64,000 nt of DNA from Geobacillus thermoleovorans. Lineage in GTDB: Bacteria > Bacillota > Bacilli > Bacillales > Anoxybacillaceae. The first letter of the stretch is position 1, and each line of letters begins with the position of its first letter. A program made the translations under genes and the position numbers. A model generated the notes under the pieces. That model saw nothing but the letters and a program-made list of their open reading frames with translations. It was not told where the DNA came from and made no database searches. The DNA lies in assembly GCF_001610955.1 (NCBI RefSeq), contig NZ_CP014335.1, positions 2,675,001 to 2,739,000 of the forward strand, given 5' to 3'. Positions 25,921-34,725 of the stretch are shown here, one piece after another.

Positions 25921-25921
25921 G

Positions 25922-26911
25922 TCAACATTCTTTTTCCTCGGTGATCCAGGCGTCGATTTTCGCCATCATCGCCTGCATCGCCGATTTGTTGGAAAACCGC
26001 GGCAGCTCGACAAGCAGCACGTGTTTTGGCTTTTTGACGTTCGGCCCTTTCTTTTGCAAAATCAACACGCTTTTTGCCGCCTGATCGTTTTTAAACATCG
26101 ACAGCGGCAGCTGCAAGACTCCTTGGACAATGGCCGCCTCTTTTAAAAATTCGTTCAGCTGCCCCGCCTGCGGGCTCGAGAACAACATATTCGGGATGAG
26201 GAAAAACAAGTAGCCGCCCTCTTTCGTATAGCGCAAGCTTTGCTCGATGAACAAATGATGGGCATACGACCGGCCTTCCTTCGCTTTTAAGGCGAAGCGG
26301 GCGGCATTGTCGTCATCCGGGTAATAGCCGACCGGCAGATCGCAGACGACGACGTCAACCGGCTCAACAAACAGCGGCCTTAGGCTGTCTTGGTTAAACA
26401 GCTGCACCGGATGCTTTTGCAAGTTCGCGTTGACGTACGCCAATTTGACAAGCAGATCATCGACATCGCTGCCGTAGCTCGCCGCCTGTTTTCCTCGAAG
26501 GCCGTTTAACACCGCCGTCAATAAATTCGCCGTGCCGACGGCCGGGTCGAGGATCTTAAGCGCCAAATGCGAGCGCGTAAACTCGCGGACCAAATACGCC
26601 AAAAACAAACTGACCGCATCCGGAGTCATTTGGTGGTGCGGCTGAACATGCTTGCGCATCCCTTTTAACACCGCAAGCTGAAACGCCTTGCGGATTTCTT
26701 CGTTTTGAAACCGTTCCAGCATCAGTTCGCGATACTGCTTTTTCAGCCGTTTCGCGTTCAGCTCGCTCACTTCGCTTTGCAGCACGTCGCCGTGGAACAA
26801 ATTCTCCCCCGTCTCCGCGACGGCTTCTAAATACGTGCATTGCAATTCTTCTTGCAAAAGTTGGGCCGTTTCATCGAATACCGTGAACAACCGTTCGACT
26901 GGCGTCATCAT
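25922..26911 (-). CDS. ytxK: YtxK, class I SAM-dependent methyltransferase-like protein
   Basis: 329 residues, the length of B. subtilis YtxK, and in the same tpx-ytxK-ackA order. Residues ~100-300 form an N6-adenine methylase-like core: ILDPAVGTANLLTAVL (SAM motif I), then VVCDLPVGYYPDDD in place of the usual NPPY motif, so the catalytic tetrad is altered. No specificity domain or restriction partner, so it is not a restriction-modification enzyme. Target unknown. The start is one of two adjacent ATGs (26911/26908) after a weak GGTGGGG site. Confidence 0.88.
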   Translation of the reverse strand: MMTPVERLFTVFDETAQLLQEELQCTYLEAVAETGENLFHGDVLQSEVSELNAKRLKKQYRELMLERFQNEEIRKAFQLAVLKGMRKHVQPHHQMTPDAVSLFLAYLVREFTRSHLALKILDPAVGTANLLTAVLNGLRGKQAASYGSDVDDLLVKLAYVNANLQKHPVQLFNQDSLRPLFVEPVDVVVCDLPVGYYPDDDNAARFALKAKEGRSYAHHLFIEQSLRYTKEGGYLFFLIPNMLFSSPQAGQLNEFLKEAAIVQGVLQLPLSMFKNDQAAKSVLILQKKGPNVKKPKHVLLVELPRFSNKSAMQAMMAKIDAWITEEKEC

Positions 26912-26998
26912 CTGTACGTCCCCACCTTTCTGCCAACGTCCCTTCTGTATATTGTACGACCGTCCGCCTCGCGCCGCAAGAAAAGCGCCGATAGGAAC

Positions 26999-27030
26999 GA
27001 AAAGGCCCCGAACGGGTCGGGGCCTTTTCA
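26999..27030 (-). terminator. tpx terminator
   Basis: AAAAGGCCCCGA and TCGGGGCCTTTT form a perfect symmetric hairpin immediately after the tpx stop; T runs exist on both strands. It separates tpx from ytxK, so ytxK depends partly on read-through or its own promoter. Confidence 0.9.
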
Positions 27031-27531
27031 TTATTTCGCCGCTTTCGCCGCTTCAATCGCCGCTTCGTAGTTCGGATGGTTCGTCACTTCCGGCACGTAT
27101 TCGACATACGTCACTGTGTCATTGCTGTCGATGACAAACACGGCGCGGGCAAGCAGGCGCAGTTCTTTGATCAAGACGCCGTATGCTTGTCCGAACGAAA
27201 CATCGCGATGGTCGGACAACACTTGAACGTTCTCAATGCCGGCGGCGCCGCACCACCGCTTTTGCGCAAACGGCAAATCGACGCTGATCGTCAACACTTT
27301 CACATTGTCGAGCTTTGCCGCTTCCTCGTTAAACCGGCGCGTTTGCGCGTCGCAAACTCCGGTGTCGAGCGACGGAACGACGCTGATCAGGCGGACGTGC
27401 CCTTTCGTATCCGCGAGCGTCACTTCCTGCAAGTTTTGATCAAGCACGGTGAAATCCGGCGCTTTGTCGCCGACTTTCACTTCGTTGCCGACAAGCGTCA
27501 CCGGCTGCCCTTTAAACGTCACATAGGCCAT
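27031..27531 (-). CDS. tpx: Thiol peroxidase
   Basis: Atypical 2-Cys peroxiredoxin that reduces hydroperoxides with thioredoxin. 166 residues; peroxidatic Cys in [17 protein letters not shown] and resolving Cys in [10 protein letters not shown]. The ATG at 27531 follows a GGGGGAG site. A sigma-A promoter (TTGAAA 27594-27599, 17 bases, TAGTAT 27571-27576 on the minus strand) precedes it. Confidence 0.97.
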   Translation of the reverse strand: MAYVTFKGQPVTLVGNEVKVGDKAPDFTVLDQNLQEVTLADTKGHVRLISVVPSLDTGVCDAQTRRFNEEAAKLDNVKVLTISVDLPFAQKRWCGAAGIENVQVLSDHRDVSFGQAYGVLIKELRLLARAVFVIDSNDTVTYVEYVPEVTNHPNYEAAIEAAKAAK

Positions 27532-27570
27532 GGGTTCTCTCCCCCTTTAGAGAAAATATGTACTACTTCC

Positions 27571-27599
27571 ATACTAAAACGCGGAACGGAATTTTTCAA
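27571..27599 (-). promoter_or_regulatory. tpx promoter
   Basis: TTGAAA, 17-base spacer, TAGTAT on the minus strand, about 40 bases before the start codon. Confidence 0.65.
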
Positions 27600-27632
27600 C
27601 GATTTTGTCCGTTCATGACAGCAGACAAACAA

Positions 27633-27658
27633 AAGGCCGGACGCCAACGGTCCGGCTA
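27633..27658 (-). terminator. ytfJ terminator
   Basis: GCCGGACCG and the matching CGTCCGGC close a hairpin that begins at the ytfJ stop codon and is followed by CTTTTGTTTG on the minus strand. Confidence 0.7.
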
Positions 27659-28120
27659 AATGTCAAAGTCGTCTGCTTTTTGGCCTGCGGCGCCGTCTTT
27701 CTTGTTTTTCTTCAGCATCGCCTGAATCTTCTCAAACGCCTGCGGCGCGACATCGAGAATTTTTTCGTATAAGTGCGTGCTTTCATCCAAATGGAGCAGC
27801 TTCACCCCGGACGAGTTGACGACGAGAAACGCAATCGGCGTAATCGAGACGCCGCCGCCGCTGCCGCCGCCAAACGGATGTCCGTTCCCTTGGGCCTGCC
27901 CGTTCCCGTCGGCTTGCGCCCCTTGGCGGCCATTTTGTTGGCCGTCAAGCATAAACTCGCTGCCGCCGGCGGCAAAGCCAAACCCGACTTTCGAAACGGT
28001 CAAAATGACACTGCCGTCAGGCGTCTCCACCGGGTCGCCGATAATCGTATTGACGTCGATCATTTGTTTTAAGTTTTCCATCGCTGTTGTCATCAGCCCT
28101 TGAATCGGATGGTTCGTCAT
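27656..28120 (-). CDS. ytfJ: Sporulation protein YtfJ (GerW family)
   Basis: 154 residues: MTNHPIQGLMTTAMENLKQM, then the family core DPVETPDGSVILTVSKVGFG, a Gly/Gln-rich linker, and GGGVSITPIAFLVV. The GerW/YtfJ family is found in spore formers and, in B. subtilis, is forespore expressed and needed for normal germination. Of two ATGs, 28120 is 7 bases from AGGAGG and gives the conserved N-terminus. Directly downstream of ytfI with only 11 bases between, so one transcript. Confidence 0.93.
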   Translation of the reverse strand: MTNHPIQGLMTTAMENLKQMIDVNTIIGDPVETPDGSVILTVSKVGFGFAAGGSEFMLDGQQNGRQGAQADGNGQAQGNGHPFGGGSGGGVSITPIAFLVVNSSGVKLLHLDESTHLYEKILDVAPQAFEKIQAMLKKNKKDGAAGQKADDFDI

Positions 28121-28131
28121 CGTCATTCCTC

Positions 28132-28821
28132 CTAGTAGCCTTCATTTGCCTGCTTGGCCGCCAATGGGTTTCGCTTTGGCAGCCGCCGTCCGCGCCAATG
28201 TTTGACCACTCGCAATCCTGCTACCATAGCATGCCCGATTCGAAACTGAATCATACATAAAAACACCGTTTCCGAAGCGGCCCGATCGTAGGCCGGAACG
28301 ATGGCGACAGCCGGAGTTGTTTTCATGTTCATATAGCGGCTCGCCGCGCCGATGATCATGTATTTCAGCGACCAGCCAAGCCCCACGAGCAAGCCGGTTG
28401 ACGCGGCGTCGCCGGTGCCGATTCTCGTTTTCCACTCCCATTTCGTAATCGTCACGTGGCGATAAAATTGTTTCATAATTTCATGCAAGTCGACGACTTG
28501 CTCGAGAAACCGTTTCAGCTGTCGAAACAGGTCAGCGATTTTTTTTAGGGTCAATTTCCCTTTCTTTTCCTCCTTCCCGCGCGTTCCCTCCACTCCTTTT
28601 TTCTGGAGAAACGCCACTCCCGGCGCATCCGGATCCATGTCCAGCTTGATGAGCGGAATGCGGACAGTATAGCGGAGGAGGCCAAACAGCGTGCGCACCA
28701 CGATTTTGCATTCATCGTCGTCTTTCACATGGCGAAACACGACCGTCACCGATACTTTCATCCAGGCGACGAGAAGAAGCAAAAGAACAACCGTTGCGAT
28801 GACCGCGATGACTGCTTTCAA
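28132..28821 (-). CDS. ytfI: YtfI, DUF2953 membrane-anchored protein
   Basis: 229 residues. One N-terminal membrane helix (about residues 3-22) followed by a soluble part with a basic stretch near 70-90 (KEEKKGKLTLKK) and a basic C-terminus. DUF2953, paired with ytfJ in Bacillus. No catalytic motif seen. Function unknown; the partnership with YtfJ suggests a role in the sporulating cell. Confidence 0.88.
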   Translation of the reverse strand: MKAVIAVIATVVLLLLLVAWMKVSVTVVFRHVKDDDECKIVVRTLFGLLRYTVRIPLIKLDMDPDAPGVAFLQKKGVEGTRGKEEKKGKLTLKKIADLFRQLKRFLEQVVDLHEIMKQFYRHVTITKWEWKTRIGTGDAASTGLLVGLGWSLKYMIIGAASRYMNMKTTPAVAIVPAYDRAASETVFLCMIQFRIGHAMVAGLRVVKHWRGRRLPKRNPLAAKQANEGY

Positions 28822-28860
28822 TGTCCGCCCTCCCTTTCATCATACATTGTCGCCATCTGG

Positions 28861-28890
28861 AAAAAAAATAAACCTGCCGTTTCGGCAGGC
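28861..28890 (-). terminator. yteJ terminator
   Basis: CCTGCC-GAAA-CGGCAGG type hairpin followed on the minus strand by TTTATTTTTTTT, about 40 bases after the yteJ stop. Confidence 0.9.
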
Positions 28891-28930
28891 GGACATTGGT
28901 TGACGTTCTGTTCTTGATGCAGGCGGATTG

Positions 28931-29404
28931 TTACTCGCGGACGACGATCGTATCCGCGAACTGGTCATGCATCCCTTTTTTCTTTTCGGAAAACGCAACA
29001 AACAAAAAACCGATGAACAGCAATTTTTTCGCGATGAATTTGCCGACGACTTCGCGAAACAACACGGTCAGCCAGGTGAGCGGCTCGCCGCGCTCATCGA
29101 CCACTTTTAAGCCGAACACCATTTTGCCAAGCGTCTGCCCAAACGCTTTCGTCATCAACACGAAATAGGCGTAAAAGACGACGGCGGCCGCGACCGTCGC
29201 TGGCGCGAACAAACCGTCCTGCGCAAGCGGCCAATCGAACAGGCGAAAAAGCGGCCAAACGATGAGCCGGTTGAGGCTCGAGACAACAATGACATCAAGG
29301 CAATACGCCCAAAAACGAAGCCAAAAGCCGCCGTAGCAGAGGGGGCGCTCTGCCGGCGGGAGATGATGATCCGCCAGCGTCGCCGTTATTTGCATGTCCG
29401 TCAT
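28931..29404 (-). CDS. yteJ: YteJ, RDD-family membrane protein
   Basis: 157 residues with three membrane helices (about 30-50, 68-90, 118-135). The family's Arg/Asp features appear as FWLRFWAYCLDVIVV and the LGKMVFGLKVV segment. In B. subtilis yteJ lies next to sppA, and the pair helps resist lantibiotics and membrane stress. Here yteJ starts 12 bases after sppA, in one operon. ATG at 29404 with AAGGAG upstream. Confidence 0.92.
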   Translation of the reverse strand: MTDMQITATLADHHLPPAERPLCYGGFWLRFWAYCLDVIVVSSLNRLIVWPLFRLFDWPLAQDGLFAPATVAAAVVFYAYFVLMTKAFGQTLGKMVFGLKVVDERGEPLTWLTVLFREVVGKFIAKKLLFIGFLFVAFSEKKKGMHDQFADTIVVRE

Positions 29405-29416
29405 GTTTCCACTCCT

Positions 29417-30424
29417 TTATTCGGCGTATAAATACATAAGCCGCGGCGAGGAAGGGCGCGACAACAGGCGGATGAGCCCGGCCGCCTCGCTGTCCGGCTT
29501 CATCCGGTTCGACACCATCTCAAAGAGAGAGCTCCACGGCGCATCGTTCACGTATTTTACGACTTGAGCGCCGGTTAAATGATGCTCTTTTTTGAGCGCA
29601 GCGATCGCGTCATCCAAGTAGCCGAACTCGTCGACAAGGCGGAGCGCCTTCGCCTGTCGCCCGTCATAAATGCGGCCGTCCGCCAGCTTGCGCACCGTGT
29701 CTTCCGGCAGCTTTCTCCCTTTGGCTACCACATCAACAAACGCATCATACGAATCATTGATCAGCCGCTGCAAAATCTTCCGTTCCGCTTCGGTCATTTT
29801 GCGCGCCGGATTCATGATGTCTTTGTACGGCCCGCTTTTGATCGTGACAAGCTCCACGCCGTACTTCTTTGCCAGCCCTTCATAGTTGACGCTTTGCATG
29901 ATGACGCCGATGGAGCCGGTGATCGTCTCCGGGCTGGCGAAAATTTTATCGCCGGCCGCAGCGATATAGTAACCGCCCGAGGCGGCCATGGCCCCCATCG
30001 ATACGTAAATCGGCTTGTTCGTCTTCTTTTTCAGCTTCATCAGCTGATCGTAAATTTCCGCGCTTTCCGCGACACCGCCGCCCGGCGAATTGATGCGCAA
30101 GATGATCGCTTTGACGTCTTGATCCTCTTTCGCCTGTTTGATCATTTGCAAAAACGTTTGGTGGTTGTACTGTGATGAGGAAAGAAGCGACTCCGCTTCC
30201 CCCGCATCTTGAATAACTCCGTTCACTTCCAACACAGCGATTTTTTTCAACGGGTCGCCCTCGGCGATGACTTCTTCGCTAAATGGCGACTCCATGAGCG
30301 CCAGCCAGCTTTCCGACCAGCCGCCGGCCTTGTCGGACAAAAGAACGCCAACCGCTTGAACAAGCACCGAGATCACAAACAAGGCGGCGGCGATGGCCAA
30401 CGCGGTCCATCGTTTTCGATTCAT
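29417..30424 (-). CDS. sppA: Signal peptide peptidase SppA
   Basis: 335 residues, a short Gram-positive SppA that digests cleaved signal peptides in the membrane. N-terminal helix about 7-27; serine nucleophile S149 in MGAMAASGGYY and general base K201 in KSGPYKDIM, close to S147/K199 of B. subtilis. The ATG at 30424 follows GGGGGG. Divergent from nadK2, with yteJ directly downstream. Confidence 0.96.
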   Translation of the reverse strand: MNRKRWTALAIAAALFVISVLVQAVGVLLSDKAGGWSESWLALMESPFSEEVIAEGDPLKKIAVLEVNGVIQDAGEAESLLSSSQYNHQTFLQMIKQAKEDQDVKAIILRINSPGGGVAESAEIYDQLMKLKKKTNKPIYVSMGAMAASGGYYIAAAGDKIFASPETITGSIGVIMQSVNYEGLAKKYGVELVTIKSGPYKDIMNPARKMTEAERKILQRLINDSYDAFVDVVAKGRKLPEDTVRKLADGRIYDGRQAKALRLVDEFGYLDDAIAALKKEHHLTGAQVVKYVNDAPWSSLFEMVSNRMKPDSEAAGLIRLLSRPSSPRLMYLYAE

Positions 30425-30533
30425 CGTCTTCCCCCCTGCATCGGCTGCCCATATTTTTAGAATCCTGGCAAACGTGGTACAATATTCATTGTACATCGAT
30501 TGATTAGATGATGCCATCGGGAGGACGCAAAAC

Positions 30534-31337
30534 ATGGATATGGAACGCAACCGTCTTTATTTTTTTTATAAGCGCGACGACAAGCTCATCGAACGGGTGA
30601 AGCCGCTCATTGAGCTGGCAGAGCGCGGTCCGTTTGTGGTCGTCGACGACTATCGGAAAGCGAACATCATCGTCAGCATCGGGGATGACGGCGCGTTTTT
30701 GCAGGCGGTGCGGCAGACGGGATTTCTTCCTGACCGTTTGTACGTCGGCGTGTCCGTCTTGCCGGCGCGCGGGTTTTACTGCGATTTCCATATTGACGAC
30801 ATCGATCATATGGTGGAAGCGGCGAAAAATTGGAAACTCGAAGTGCGGCGCTACCCAATCATCGAAGTGACGATCGACGGCGCGGCTTCGTTTTTCTGCT
30901 TAAACGAATGTTCGATCCGCTCGCAAATCATTAAAACGATGGCGATCGACGTTTTCATCGACGACTTGCATTTCGAGACGTTCCGCGGCGACGGCATCAT
31001 CGTTTCGACGCCGACCGGCAGCACCGGCTACAATAAATCGGTGCACGGAGCGGTCGTCGATCCGCTCTTGCCGTGCTTTCAAGTGAGCGAACTCGCCTCG
31101 CTCAACAGCAACCGCTATCGGACGCTCGGCTCGCCGTTCATTTTGAGCGGCTCGCGGACGTTGACGCTGAAAATGTCGGAAGAAACAAGCCATTTTCCAA
31201 TCATCGGCCTCGACAATGAAGCGCTCAGCATCCAGCATATTGAGCGGATTGACATTCGTTTAAGCGACCGGGTGGTCAAAACGGTGCGCCTAAAAGACAA
31301 TTCGTTCTGGGATAAAGTGAAACGCGTCTTTTTGTGA
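30534..31337 (+). CDS. nadK2: NAD kinase, second paralogue (YtdI type)
   Basis: 267 residues. Phosphorylates NAD to NADP. The usual GGDG motif reads GDDG (residues 50-53), as I recall also for the Bacillus YtdI type; the downstream NE motif (CLNECSIRS) and STPTGSTGYNKS are intact. The ATG at 30534 follows GGGAGG. In B. subtilis ytdI lies in this same neighbourhood beside sppA and ytcI. Confidence 0.93.
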   Translation: MDMERNRLYFFYKRDDKLIERVKPLIELAERGPFVVVDDYRKANIIVSIGDDGAFLQAVRQTGFLPDRLYVGVSVLPARGFYCDFHIDDIDHMVEAAKNWKLEVRRYPIIEVTIDGAASFFCLNECSIRSQIIKTMAIDVFIDDLHFETFRGDGIIVSTPTGSTGYNKSVHGAVVDPLLPCFQVSELASLNSNRYRTLGSPFILSGSRTLTLKMSEETSHFPIIGLDNEALSIQHIERIDIRLSDRVVKTVRLKDNSFWDKVKRVFL

Positions 31338-31404
31338 AGCGTATGTCTGTTCTCCCGGCGAAACACCGGATCTAAAATGGCGAATCCGTTCGACGCGCAT
31401 GCGG

Positions 31405-31440
31405 CAAGAGGGTGTCTCGCAACGAGACACCCTCTTGTTT
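31405..31440. terminator. Bidirectional terminator nadK2 / acyl-CoA synthetase
   Basis: CAAGAGGGTGTCTCG and CGAGACACCCTCTTG are a perfect 15-base inverted repeat with a 3-base loop, between two convergent genes. Confidence 0.85.
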
Positions 31441-31500
31441 GGCCGCTGTGCGGACATCGCTCCGCTTCTGGCAACGGCCAGCTCAATCGGCTCTTTCTGC

Positions 31501-33093
31501 TTACAACGACCGGCCGGCAAGGCGGGCTTCCCGCTCGCGCAGCTCGACGCGGCGGATTTTTCCGGACGCCGTTTTCGGCAAATCGTCGACAAACTCGATT
31601 TTGCGCGGGTATTTGTACGGCGCCGTCAACTGTTTCACATGTTCTTGCAGGGCCGGAATCAGAGACGGATCGTCTTTGTCGACCCCGTCGCGCAGCACGA
31701 CAAACGCTTTGACAACATGGCCGCGCACTTCATCCGGACTGGCGACGACGGCGCACTCTTTTACGGCTGGGTGCTTGACAAGCGCGTCTTCGACTTCAAA
31801 CGGGCCGATCGTATAGCCGGCGCTGATGATGATGTCATCCCCGCGGCCTTCAAACCAGAAATAGCCGTCTTCATCTTTGCGCGCTTTGTCTCCCGTAATG
31901 TAGTAGTCGCCGCGGAACTGCATCGCTGTCCGCTCCGGATCTTTGTAATAATACTTAAACAGCGCCGGCGTTTCGATATGGACGGCGATGTCGCCGACTT
32001 GTCCGGGCGGGCACGGCTCGCCGTTTTCATCGATAATTTCGACGCGGTTGCCTGGCGTCGGTTTCCCCATCGAACCCGGCTTGATGGGCATTCCTTTCAT
32101 GACGCCGACAAGCAGCGTGTTTTCTGTCTGGCCGTAGCCGTCGCGCACTTCGACGCCGAAATGCTTGGCAAACGTGTCGATCACTTCGCGGTTGAGCGGC
32201 TCTCCGGCGGACACGGCGCTGTGCAAATGAGATAGATGATAGCGGCCGATGTCCGGCACTTTCGCCATCAAACGATACTCGGTTGGCGTGCAGCACAGCA
32301 CATTGATGTTGTATTTTTCCAATAGCTGCAAATATGTTTCCGGCTCAAAGCGGCCGTAGTAGACGAAACCGGTCGCCCCCGAGCCGAGCACCGATAAAAA
32401 CGGGCTCCAAATCCATTTTTGCCATCCCGGTCCGGCCGTCGCCCAAACGAGGTCGCCTTCTTCAATGCACAGCCAGTTTTTCGCAGCCGTGCGCAAGTGG
32501 GCGTACGCCCAACCATGGCAATGGACGACCCCTTTCGGATTGCCGGTCGTGCCGGATGTGTACGACAAAAACGCCATATCATCGCGCGAGGTATCCGCCG
32601 CCTCGAGCGTTTCGCTCTCTTTGGCCATGGCGTCTTCAAGCGGAATCCATCCGTCCCGGGGTTCCCCGATGACGAACTTCGTCAAACGTTCGATGCCGTC
32701 AATCGGCGCAAATTCGTCCGTATACGGCGCATAAGCGACAACCGCTTTCGCTTCGCTATGGACGAGCCGATATTGCAAATCCTTTGTCCGCAGCATCTCC
32801 GAGCTTGGGATGACGACAAGCCCGGCTTTGAGCGCCCCTATATACACTTCGTATGTTTCAATGAGGCGCGGCATCATGACGAGCACTTTATCGCCTTTTT
32901 CGAGCCCATGTGATAAGAAAGCGTTTCCAATTTGGTTGGCGCGCGCCATCAAGCGGCCGTATGTAATCTCTTTCGTTTCGCCTTGCTCGCTCTCCCATTT
33001 CAACGCGATCCGGTCCGGGTCGGCGGCCGCATGCCGTTCCATTTCCGATGTTAAATTGTAGCGCTCGGGAGCAATCAAGTCTTCCCGCCTCAT
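31501..33093 (-). CDS. Acyl-CoA synthetase, MbcS/YtcI type
   Basis: 530 residues. Acyl-adenylate motifs SYTSGTTGNPKGVVHCHG, YGQTEN, and PKTASGKIRR are present. Best match is the medium/branched-chain acyl-CoA synthetase of the ytcI position next to sspA in B. subtilis; in that group the substrates include isobutyrate and 2-methylbutyrate (as recalled). The ATG at 33093 follows GAGAGG. The promoter contains an 8-base perfect inverted repeat between -35 and -10, so transcription is probably repressor-controlled. Confidence 0.88.
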   Translation of the reverse strand: MRREDLIAPERYNLTSEMERHAAADPDRIALKWESEQGETKEITYGRLMARANQIGNAFLSHGLEKGDKVLVMMPRLIETYEVYIGALKAGLVVIPSSEMLRTKDLQYRLVHSEAKAVVAYAPYTDEFAPIDGIERLTKFVIGEPRDGWIPLEDAMAKESETLEAADTSRDDMAFLSYTSGTTGNPKGVVHCHGWAYAHLRTAAKNWLCIEEGDLVWATAGPGWQKWIWSPFLSVLGSGATGFVYYGRFEPETYLQLLEKYNINVLCCTPTEYRLMAKVPDIGRYHLSHLHSAVSAGEPLNREVIDTFAKHFGVEVRDGYGQTENTLLVGVMKGMPIKPGSMGKPTPGNRVEIIDENGEPCPPGQVGDIAVHIETPALFKYYYKDPERTAMQFRGDYYITGDKARKDEDGYFWFEGRGDDIIISAGYTIGPFEVEDALVKHPAVKECAVVASPDEVRGHVVKAFVVLRDGVDKDDPSLIPALQEHVKQLTAPYKYPRKIEFVDDLPKTASGKIRRVELREREARLAGRSL

Positions 33094-33138
33094 CGTTCCT
33101 CTCCCCCTCTGTCTTGTTTCGCCTTGGTCGGCATCTCT

Positions 33139-33170
33139 ATTATACAAAATAGTCGTTCTATTTTGAATAC
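33139..33170 (-). promoter_or_regulatory. Acyl-CoA synthetase promoter with palindromic operator
   Basis: Minus strand: TTCAAA (33161-33166), 17 bases, TATAAT (33138-33143). The spacer carries CAAAATAG-N5-CTATTTTG (33145-33165), an exact inverted repeat that overlaps both polymerase contacts. This has the size and position of a TetR-type or similar repressor site. Confidence 0.6.
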
Positions 33171-33188
33171 CGTTTTTCTCATATGAAA

Positions 33189-33213
33189 GCGGCGGGGAAT
33201 GCCCCCGCCGCGT
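33189..33213 (-). terminator. sspA terminator
   Basis: GCGGCGGGG and CCCCGCCGC form a stem around a 4-5 base loop, about 20 bases after the sspA stop; followed on the minus strand by TTTCATAT. Confidence 0.75.
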
Positions 33214-33230
33214 AAGCCATCATTATGAAA

Positions 33231-33434
33231 TTAGAATTGGCGTGCGCCGCCCAATTGTTGCTGCGCCATGGCTACGAGACGTTTCGTGATCTCGCCGCCG
33301 ACCGAACCGTTGGCGCGCGAAGTCGTGTCAGCGCCTAAGTTCACGCCAAATTCTTGAGCGATCTCATATTTCATTTGCTCCAGCGCTTGTTGCGCACCCG
33401 GAACAAGCAGTTGATTGCTGTTGTTGCGTGCCAT
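33231..33434 (-). CDS. sspA: Small acid-soluble spore protein, alpha/beta type
   Basis: 67 residues. Coats spore DNA. Contains the GPR protease site region [16 protein letters not shown] and the DNA-binding motif [22 protein letters not shown] at 33434 follows AAGGAGG. A SigG promoter lies upstream, as expected for forespore expression. In B. subtilis sspA is next to thiI and ytcI, as here. Confidence 0.97.
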   Translation of the reverse strand: MARNNSNQLLVPGAQQALEQMKYEIAQEFGVNLGADTTSRANGSVGGEITKRLVAMAQQQLGGARQF

Positions 33435-33457
33435 CTGTTTTCACCTCCTTGTACCTA

Positions 33458-33488
33458 TAGAATGTGTGAAAACAGATGGCGATATGCA
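33458..33488 (-). promoter_or_regulatory. SigG promoter of sspA
   Basis: Minus strand TGCATA (33483-33488), 18-base spacer, CATTCTA (33458-33464). Both match the SigG pattern TGHATA and CATWHTA. Confidence 0.75.
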
Positions 33489-33515
33489 GCGATGCTTTTT
33501 GGTAAATTTTGAGAT

Positions 33516-34724
33516 TCAAAACAGCTCGGCAAACTCATCGCCCTGCCCTGTTTCTTCATCAATGACGAGCGTTTCTGTGTCATTGACTGCCTTTTCCAGA
33601 AGCGGAGCGAGGTCGAGCTGGCTCTCATAATGGAACACTTTTTCTTTTTTTGGCTTCGTTTTCGGCGCTCTTGGCGTAAAAATGGTGCAACAGTCTTCAT
33701 ACGGAAGAATGGAAATATCATGTGTGCCGATTTGCTTCGCCAGCTCGATAATTTCAAGTTTATCCATCGAAACAAGCGGGCGCAAAATCGGGGTATTGGT
33801 CACCTCATTGATCACGTACATGCTTTCTAGCGTCTGGCTCGCGACTTGGCCGAGGCTTTCGCCTGTGACAATCGCCAACGCCCGCTGGCGGCGGCGCAGC
33901 GCGTCGGTGATCCTAAGCATCGCCCGCCGAGTGGAAATGAGCGAGTACTCGTTCGGAACTCCTTGATAAATGGCTTGCTGCACTTCCGTAAACGGCACGA
34001 TGTGAAGCTTGATTCTCCCGCCGTATGTCGTCAACTTGCGCACGAGGTCAATCACTTTTTGCTTCGCCCGTTCGCTTGTAAACGGCGGGCTGAAAAAGTG
34101 GACGGCCTCGATTTCCAAACCGCGCTTCATCGCCAAATAACCAGCAACCGGGCTGTCGATGCCGCCGGAGAGCATGAGCATCGCCTTGCCGCTCGTTCCG
34201 ACCGGCAGGCCGCCGGCGCCGAAAATGTCGCGGCACGTGACATATGTCCCGTCTTGGCGCACTTCAATGCGCACGTCAATATCCGGCTCGCGCACGTTGA
34301 CCCTAAGCCCGTCCGTCTGCCGCAAAATATGCGCCCCCACCTCGTAGTTCAGCTCGTCGCTTCGATACGGAAACTGCTTATCGACGCGGCGGGCGCTCAC
34401 TTTAAACGTTTTTCCTTTGTATGGGAGCTGGCGGACGGCGGCGAGCGCCGTTTCCTTAATGGCGTCCAGATCGTTTTCGCACTTCATCGCCAGGCTGAAC
34501 GAATGAATGCCAAAAACGGTTTTCAGCTTTTCGATGATCGGTTCATGCGGCTCGCCGTTTAATAAAATGTACATTCGGTCGCGCATATATTCAATCTGAA
34601 TCCGCTCGAACGCCTGCAGTTTGCGGGCAATGTTGTTTTTAAGACGCCGGACGAAGATGTTCCGATTTTTTCCTTTCGTCGTCATTTCTCCGTAGCGGAT
34701 CAAAATGCGGTCATAGTTCATCAT
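33516..34724 (-). CDS. thiI: tRNA 4-thiouridine/thiamine sulfurtransferase ThiI
   Basis: 402 residues, the Gram-positive length without the rhodanese domain. N-terminal THUMP/ferredoxin-like region, then the PP-loop LSGGIDSPVAGYLAMKRG that adenylates tRNA for sulfur transfer. Its sulfur donor IscS is encoded immediately upstream (1-base gap), so the pair is coupled. Start at one of two adjacent ATGs (34724/34721). Confidence 0.95.
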   Translation of the reverse strand: MMNYDRILIRYGEMTTKGKNRNIFVRRLKNNIARKLQAFERIQIEYMRDRMYILLNGEPHEPIIEKLKTVFGIHSFSLAMKCENDLDAIKETALAAVRQLPYKGKTFKVSARRVDKQFPYRSDELNYEVGAHILRQTDGLRVNVREPDIDVRIEVRQDGTYVTCRDIFGAGGLPVGTSGKAMLMLSGGIDSPVAGYLAMKRGLEIEAVHFFSPPFTSERAKQKVIDLVRKLTTYGGRIKLHIVPFTEVQQAIYQGVPNEYSLISTRRAMLRITDALRRRQRALAIVTGESLGQVASQTLESMYVINEVTNTPILRPLVSMDKLEIIELAKQIGTHDISILPYEDCCTIFTPRAPKTKPKKEKVFHYESQLDLAPLLEKAVNDTETLVIDEETGQGDEFAELF

Positions 34725-34725
34725 C

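Larger units (their letters stand above)
25543..25921. other. Intergenic region upstream of ackA
   Basis: A 379-base gap with the ackA promoter and cre on the ackA side, and on the other side a 90-base element (25831-25920) that has a relative at 48621-48710 and ends in the ytxK terminator hairpin. The stretch 25700-25830 shows no convincing gene. Confidence 0.6.

Noticed and set aside
25922..26911. Type I restriction-modification methylase
   Set aside because: No NPPY motif, no specificity or restriction subunit, and the tpx-ytxK-ackA position identifies YtxK.
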